Origin: Culex pipiens pallens
Lineage: Eukaryota; Arthropoda; Insecta; Diptera; Culicidae
Assembly (NCBI RefSeq): GCF_016801865.2
Contig: NC_068939.1
Coordinates: forward strand, 184,426,053 to 184,490,052
Length of the DNA: 64,000 bases
Direction: 5' to 3'
In this document: in pieces, positions 58,505 to 64,000 of the stretch
Position numbering within the stretch: the stretch's first letter is position 1
How the letters are laid out: the number at the start of each line of letters is the position of its first letter
The notes under the pieces: model-generated
Seen by the model: only the letters and a program-made list of their open reading frames with translations
Databases searched by the model: none
What the model was told of the DNA's origin: nothing
Made by a program: the position numbers and the translations under genes

Positions 58505-59220
58505 TTGTTTTCAAAAATTCAAGTTTACCTTAATTCCAGCGAAAAAAATGAAATTTTTAGTCTCCCAAAATACATAAAAAACTATTTTGAAAAAAAGTTT
58601 TTTGGGACATTGAATTGAGCTTAAAATTTTCCGTGTACCTATTTTATCTGTAAAATGCCTAACCATAACGTACAAGTTTGCTGAAGACACCATATAGTTC
58701 AGAATTAATGTACATCGAAAATTCACTTAAATTGAAAATAAATTTGTTAAAACAAACTTGAACGTGTTAAAAATGTTTATAAACTCAGTGGAATGCATTT
58801 TAAATGGTTCTCAGTTGATTGCATAGAATGATTTTCTCCCAAGTTTGTATGAAAAATTGGGGCGGTTCGTCACTCTCGCATACAACTTAGGAATTACACG
58901 AATTGCTATGGAATATGGAAATGCTAAGAAATTGTATTGGTCGGTGTTACCATCATAATTTCTTAGATTATCTTTTTTTTTCAAAATGCATATTTTTTCC
59001 AAAAAATGCTTCCATATTTGAAAATAATGGAAATTGTAATTGAAATCGAAAAAACTTTAAAAAACATATTTTTTTGAGTATTTTACGTTAAGTTTATCGT
59101 TTTTTTTAAATAACTAATTTCTTGCAATTCTCTGTAATCAAGCCAACTCAAGCATTAAATTATTGGAAAATACTAGTAGAGCTAAATTGCCGTAAAAGCA
59201 GATTTCTAAAGTTTTTGTCT
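58505..59220. other. AT-rich stretch with a family A trace
   Basis: 58745-58820 (GTGGAATGCATTTTAAATGG then CTCAGTTGATTGCAT) resembles the family A core in reverse. Nothing else is recognised. Confidence 0.35.
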
Positions 59221-59221
59221 A

Positions 59222-59345
59222 TAAAGGTCCTATTAACAAATTTTTCAATTTTTGCTTTTTGGGTAATTTTTAAACCGCCTTGAGTCAGGGGTATTAAAAA
59301 AACCCAAAAAGCAAAAAAATGATAATTTTGTTTTTAGGTCCCTTA
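59222..59345. mobile_element. MITE family C, copy 3
   Basis: A hairpin with AAAGGTCCTATTAACAAAT on the left, TTTTTGCTTTTTGGG and its complement in the arms, and GCCTTGAGTCAGGGG at the centre, as in copy 1. Confidence 0.75.
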
Positions 59346-60820
59346 ATTTTTTTTTAGATTTGCTTGTGATATATTTTTTATTCTACCAAATTTATTCTAG
59401 CTTTCAAATTTATTACATTAACAAACATATTGTTTTAAAATTTGTATTGCAATTATCAATAAACTGTTAAAATTGATTTAAATTTTTTCACTTGCTTTTC
59501 AATCAAATACAATATCTAGAATCAGAAAGCGGCTCTACGACCAGTCTTCTAACATGCAATTTCAAATCACTGGAAAAAAACTTTATTTGTCAGACGCATG
59601 CATGTCCGTCCTTTCATTCCTGCCCTGCCCTGGGCAATCCGGAAATGTCACGCCGCCGTGGACTGTGGCCGCACACGGCACTCGGGTTTTGTTTTTACAG
59701 TTTTTGACGGCAGTGGGTACAATAAAAAAATCATTTTTATTGCAAACAAGCTTCCGCGACTTCCCTACACTTCTCCCTCCCTCTTTGGATGCGAGTGAGA
59801 TGCACAGTGTGGACGACACAAAATAACAACAACAAAAAATGAAAAACAAGGCTCCAGAATTTCGTAAGAGGGAAGCTGTATGTGTGCAAAAGTGAGAGAG
59901 AAAACAATTTATCACAACGTTGCACTGCATTTTTATGCGACCCAAGAAAAGCGGTTCAGCGGGCTGGAAAAGTGGTTGTCGAGGCTTCACCATGGCCCGT
60001 GTTTATTATGTTGGTGTTGTGAAGTTTTTTTTTTTGCTACTTTTTTGAGTGGAATTTTTCCTGCGAACCTGGGCATGAATGTGTGGCTGACTATGCAAAT
60101 ATGGCAGGGTGTTTGTTTTAATTTTCATATAAACAACGAAAAGTAACAGCAAGAGAATACCTGGGATATGTATTTTTTGTTTTGTTTATTATGTTTCTAT
60201 TGTTTTCAATTTACAAATAAATTTGAAATTATATTATTCATGCATCGATGTGAACTGATTGCTCAACTTTTCAATGAAAAAGAAAAACGTTTTGTGGTAA
60301 ATTTGCCAACAAATACTATTGTTTCGAACTTTTCCATTCACCGAAAGTAATAAACAATACTGACTGTACCCGCATTGATGTTGATGATGATGGGAGTAAT
60401 GGTGATATGGCGCACTGGAGAGCTCTTTTTCGTTATGGTCAATTTCGAAGTAATGAAATATGAATATTTCCATCAAACAAAGGGAAAGGACAACAACGCC
60501 TATGATCCCACTTTGGGCGAGTGGGTGGTGGGGGCGGTTGTTTTCAGGAAGGAAATGAGATTATTGTTGACGTTGTAAAAAGAGAGACAGGCGGAAAAGC
60601 ATCACTCCGGAAACGAACCCGGGGACTCGGGTTCCGTGTAATCCGTTATGCAAATGCTGTCGACCTGATTTTTATGGATGGAATTCTCCCAGGTGCCGTT
60701 CCCGGTGACAGTTCAAGTGTCCCATTTCGGTGACCGGATGGATCTGTGCTTGGCGTGCAAAGTTTTGTATATTACAGTTTGTTTTGAAGTTTTTTTATTG
60801 CTTTAATTCAAATGAAATTT
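59346..60820. other. Unique-looking sequence without a supported gene
   Basis: 59500-60760 is of higher complexity. The 136-codon frame at 59583-59993 (-) and the overlapping plus-strand frames have no domain. A hydrophobic stretch in that minus frame is probably due to T-rich DNA. Confidence 0.35.
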
Positions 60821-60979
60821 AGATATTTTGGGCAAAGTTGTAGGTTATGATTAGGACTATTTGGAAAAATAGATACAGGAAGAAATACCATTTTTTTTAA
60901 TTAAAAAATCCTAACAAAACAAACGATTTGGCGAACTTTACCCATTTAATTTTTTATATGTTTGAATGAACAAAAAGTA

Positions 60980-61203
60980 AACGAAACTAAAACGAAACTA
61001 TTGCCACTACGCCCCCCGGGGCATGGCCTTCCTCTAACGTGGGATTTCTGCTCCAGCGCCTCTGACGAGACAGGAGAAACCGGGACCGACGTTTTACTTC
61101 ACCATCTGATAGAAGCTCAGTGGATAAGGCGGGAATCGAACCCGCGTCTCATAGCATCATCGGGATCGGCAGCCGAAGCCGCTACCCCTGCGCCACGAGA
61201 CCC
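60980..61203 (-). mobile_element. SINE with tRNA-like head, 10-bp TSD
   Basis: ACAAAAAGTA flanks it perfectly (60970-60979 and 61204-61213). On the minus strand it starts GGGTCTCGTGGCGCAGGGG (A box), has B box GGGTTCGATTCCC and a long variable-arm-like insert, and then a GC-rich body ending in TTTCGTTTTAG repeats. Its body differs from the two SINEs at 57 kb, so it is a third family. Confidence 0.9.
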
Positions 61204-61213
61204 ACAAAAAGTA

Positions 61214-62787
61214 CCAACTTTTAAAATATAGGTCCTGATGGACGTTTTTGTTGTTCGCCAAGTTACTATTTTTAGAAAAAATAGTAGTTTTTGAAGAATA
61301 TCAAAAATTACCCGAAAAAGGTTAAATTGAATTTTGGAATTTTGTGATTTAAAAAAAACGTTTTTTTTTAGTTTAAGCCATTTTTAGAGCCACATTTTAA
61401 TAAAAAGCCCTTTTTTAAAAAAAAATCGAATATTGTTCAACCTCGCTAATCTCTAAAAAAAATATTTAAAAAATATATTCTCTACAATTTTTTTTTATAA
61501 TGCTTGTTTAAAAATCTAAAAATCTTGCAATTTGAGAAGCATGCATTGAGCTATTGATAAATTTTGCAAATAAGAGACACAGTTTCGAACAAAACAACAA
61601 CCTTAAAAAGTAAATTAGGTAACATGAATAGCACAGATTGAACAGAACCTAAAAATCTTCCAAAAGTTCAAATTCACACGCACACACACAGAGATTACCT
61701 CCGGAAACGACAGCAAAAGTATCATATCGTGGCAGAGTGCCGTTATTGCAATCGATTCCAGCTCCAAAATGAACTAGTATCGTACTACTTTCGGGAATAA
61801 AAATGAGGCAAACTTTTCTTTTCCCGTCTTCCGTCGATTCGTGTTTCGCCCATTTTTCCGAATCGCTCGATGAAACCCTCCGATTTTTTTGGCTTAGAAA
61901 AAAAATCAACGGTTCTAGCTTGTGGATAAACTTGCGACGGAAAACTTTTTTTTTCCTCCCGCAATCTTTTCGGTCGCACTTGTGCCGTCTATTTTCACGC
62001 TTTTCTTCATTTCGTGGATTTTCTTTGATTTCTACGCGATTTTTTTTATTTTTCCAGCAGAGGAACTGAAAGCTAGGTTGTGTACAGACACATTTACTCG
62101 CTCTAAGTTGGAGTTCGAGTTGATTTTGGTTGTTTCGCTTCTGGTTGCCAGGATGAGAACACTGAAAAATAAATTTAGGTCCGTTTGGAAGGCTTAGGTG
62201 AGGTACACGGTGGGTTTAAAAATAGATTTAGTCACAATAATGTTTTTTTGTTCATTTTATTCCGGACTTAAGGTTAATTATTTTAATAAAAAATTAAAAG
62301 CATTTTTTTGTATAAGAATAAACCCACCGTGCCCCCTCAATATCCGGCAGCTTTTCCGAACCATATCCCCGTTTTTTTTTTTCCTGATCCGCTTTCCAAC
62401 TGTTTGGCGGTGGTTTCATATAAAAATTCTCTGCTCGCCTCCTGTCTGTGTTATTTTGCCGGTGTTTCGCCTTTGAAGAGGATTATTTCATCAAAAAGTT
62501 TAAATCACTTGCTCGTTACGTCGGGGCAGCACCAGCAGCGGATGTGCCACCATTTCTTGCTGTCGTTGTTGTATCAAGTTGATGTAACAGATGAGCTACT
62601 CTACGCGCCCCCTTAGCTGCTGAAGATGCTGGAAAGACTCACTTCCGGTGGCGATAGGCTGTGAAATTGATTGCTTACGTGGTTTTTGGGCTACTTTTGA
62701 CAATGGAGGTAAAGTGGGTGAACTGACTCAAATGAATGGACTGAGATTTAATATTGGGAAAGTTTGTCTTTTGAAGTAGTTGAATAT
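61214..62787. other. Region between SINE and receptor gene
   Basis: 61214-61640 is AT-rich. 61640-62780 is more complex, with a CA run at 61676-61690 and short frames without domains. It lies 3' of the receptor gene. No other gene is supported. Confidence 0.35.
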
Positions 62788-63848
62788 TTAATATTTTCCA
62801 ACCAAATGTATAGCCCACTCACAGCATATGCAGATCATGCACAAGGTCAATCCCATGCAGTATAGTACCCAAACCAGGGACAAATCCTGAACGCGAACGG
62901 ATGAAGCTTCCAATTTGTGGCGTTTTGCGACTGTCGGATCATGATACTTGAATTCCTCTACGTAATGATAAATACCTGCTTCGTGGAAAGCTCTGGCATA
63001 CCACTTGACCGTACTATAAAGTGGTGAGTCTATTTTCAATGCAGCAAAAACTGGTAGTTGACGAGTTATAACTTTTGAAACGCGAAAGTATTCGTTGACA
63101 ATATTTTCTTTAAAATACATTTCGCACTCGTTTTCCGGTATTTCGACACAGCACTTTTGTTCAAACATTGATTTGACTTGGTCATTCAAACTCATTTCAT
63201 CCATAGCAACAGCGTCACATTCGCCGTAGTGGAGAAAGCCAGCTTCACGAAGTTCTAAATTTCCAGCATCATGACTCCATGTGCATGATTCGTTGACCAG
63301 CCGGAGTGAATCCAATTCTGGGTGAAAACGTGTACTAAGCAGAAATGAAATCACCAACGATTGATACGCTGAAACCAGGACTATGCTCATCAGCATGTAA
63401 ATCCCTAAGGTGAAGCGTTCAATGCTGGCCTGCGGGCGTCTTTGAAAAAGGTTATAAAAACGCCATCGAAGCATTTGCTCACTATTGTACACAAAGTATA
63501 TCACGTTGTAAATATTTGAATCAGTTAACACTTCAAACAGACTAGAAAACAATTCACTATTTGTTATTGCGATTGTGTGGATTTTTGATTTGGATTGCCT
63601 GATTTCTCTGCTTTGAGGCAAATGGTCCAAAAGTAACACGGCACATGCGTCCAACTGCTCCGATATTTCACAATATTGCTGAGTATCCGTAAATACTCGT
63701 ACTCCCACTGGAGCACTTTTCAGTATCTCCGTCAAAGTTTGCTCCAGAAATGCATCGTTTTGAATGGAGGTAAATACTTCCAGAGTGTGACAAGTTGGAT
63801 TCAGCAAATTTCTGATATTTGCTGATGTAGGTGTATTTTCTTGTGCTT
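62788..63848 (-). CDS. Divergent ionotropic receptor, last exon; S1-M1-pore part appears missing
   Basis: The stop is TAA at 62790-62788, and the exon starts after a CAG acceptor (63851-63849) preceded by TACTAAAAATTT. The rest of the gene lies beyond a short intron or off the window, so no start is called. Counting from TTG at 63807, residues 1-121 look like an IR N-terminal domain. A helix follows (134-157, IYMLMSIVLVSAYQSLVISF), the conserved channel segment before S2. The S2 lobe (158-305) has the WYARAFHEAGIY motif near 269-280. The final helix is 309-333, and the protein ends HLVGKY. IRs are chemosensory glutamate-receptor-like channels of neuron membranes. In the family, S1, M1 and a pore loop (roughly 200 residues) precede that first helix; here NLFQ (residue 122) runs straight into RRPQ. 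The frame is intact, so this may be an in-frame deletion giving a non-channel protein, or a young pseudogene. I infer the missing part from family knowledge. Confidence 0.82.
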
Positions 63849-64000
63849 CTGAAATTTTTAGTATTATCAGTTTGAAAATTATTTCTAAATTAGTTACAAC
63901 TGTTTAAAGCTTCAGCAAATTTGTTACAATACGAAACCACGTTGTTTCAATCTGACGAGTTGCTGAACTCTGAAGACAGAACCTGGATATCTATTGATGA
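63849..64000 (-). other. Intron and possible upstream exon of the receptor
   Basis: The minus strand from 64000 is open in one frame (INRYPGSVFRVQQLVRLKQ) until about 63930 and might be the previous exon. Its end phase does not fit the downstream exon with the obvious donor, so the junction is unresolved. Confidence 0.35.

Noticed and set aside
59583..59993. A 136-codon gene on the minus strand
   Set aside because: No domain, overlapped by open plus-strand frames, and its hydrophobic part follows T-rich DNA.

Overview
The window looks like non-coding-rich insect DNA, most likely from a culicine mosquito (Culex or a relative). The reasons are AT-rich sequence with spliced genes and short introns, a divergent ionotropic receptor of the mosquito type, a secreted CUB-domain gene, and dense small transposons whose ends resemble common culicine repeats. 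The organism call is inference; I had no database.

Only two genes are clearly recognisable. A complete four-exon gene for a secreted CUB-domain protein of 393 residues lies at 11625-12992 (+). The last exon of an ionotropic receptor (IR) lies at 62788-63848 (-); it has an N-terminal domain, one channel helix, the second ligand-binding half and the final helix, but seems to lack the first ligand-binding half, M1 and the pore loop. Two further coding pieces are candidates: a 43-nt exon at 50514-50556 (+) and a 116-residue first coding exon at 55423-55770 (+), both of unrecognised genes.

The rest is repeats, many with readable target-site duplications (TSDs). 0.9-3.9 kb is a three-level nest: a hAT element inside a pogo-like element inside a Harbinger-like MITE. 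7.4-9.9 kb holds two nested non-LTR retrotransposon insertions that split an older AT-rich tandem repeat. 15.4-19 kb is a composite satellite: a 141-bp tandem repeat, a TATA-bearing module in two copies, and a 0.4-0.7 kb unit in two copies carrying a histone-type mRNA 3' stem-loop. 21.5-25.3 kb is a 3.6-kb array of 9-bp units in three sharply bounded variants, and 32.8-35.1 kb is an array of 18-bp units sharing one 9-mer with it. Two large fold-back elements lie at 27816-28517 and 45356-46707. Three SINEs with tRNA-like heads and clean TSDs lie at 57-61 kb. A 1.1-kb stretch at 51.8-53.0 kb is almost free of C on the top strand and may be unusual DNA or an assembly fault.

Between these are islands of ordinary higher-complexity sequence (about 0-0.9, 5.4-6.7, 20.1-21.5, 26.2-27.8, 32.0-32.8, 35.1-36.3, 40.8-43.0, 47.2-50.3, 54.1-55.4, 59.5-60.8 and 61.6-62.8 kb). 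They have no supported genes and could be introns or regulatory DNA. Nothing suggests genes working as a pathway; the interest lies in the repeat architecture and the altered receptor.
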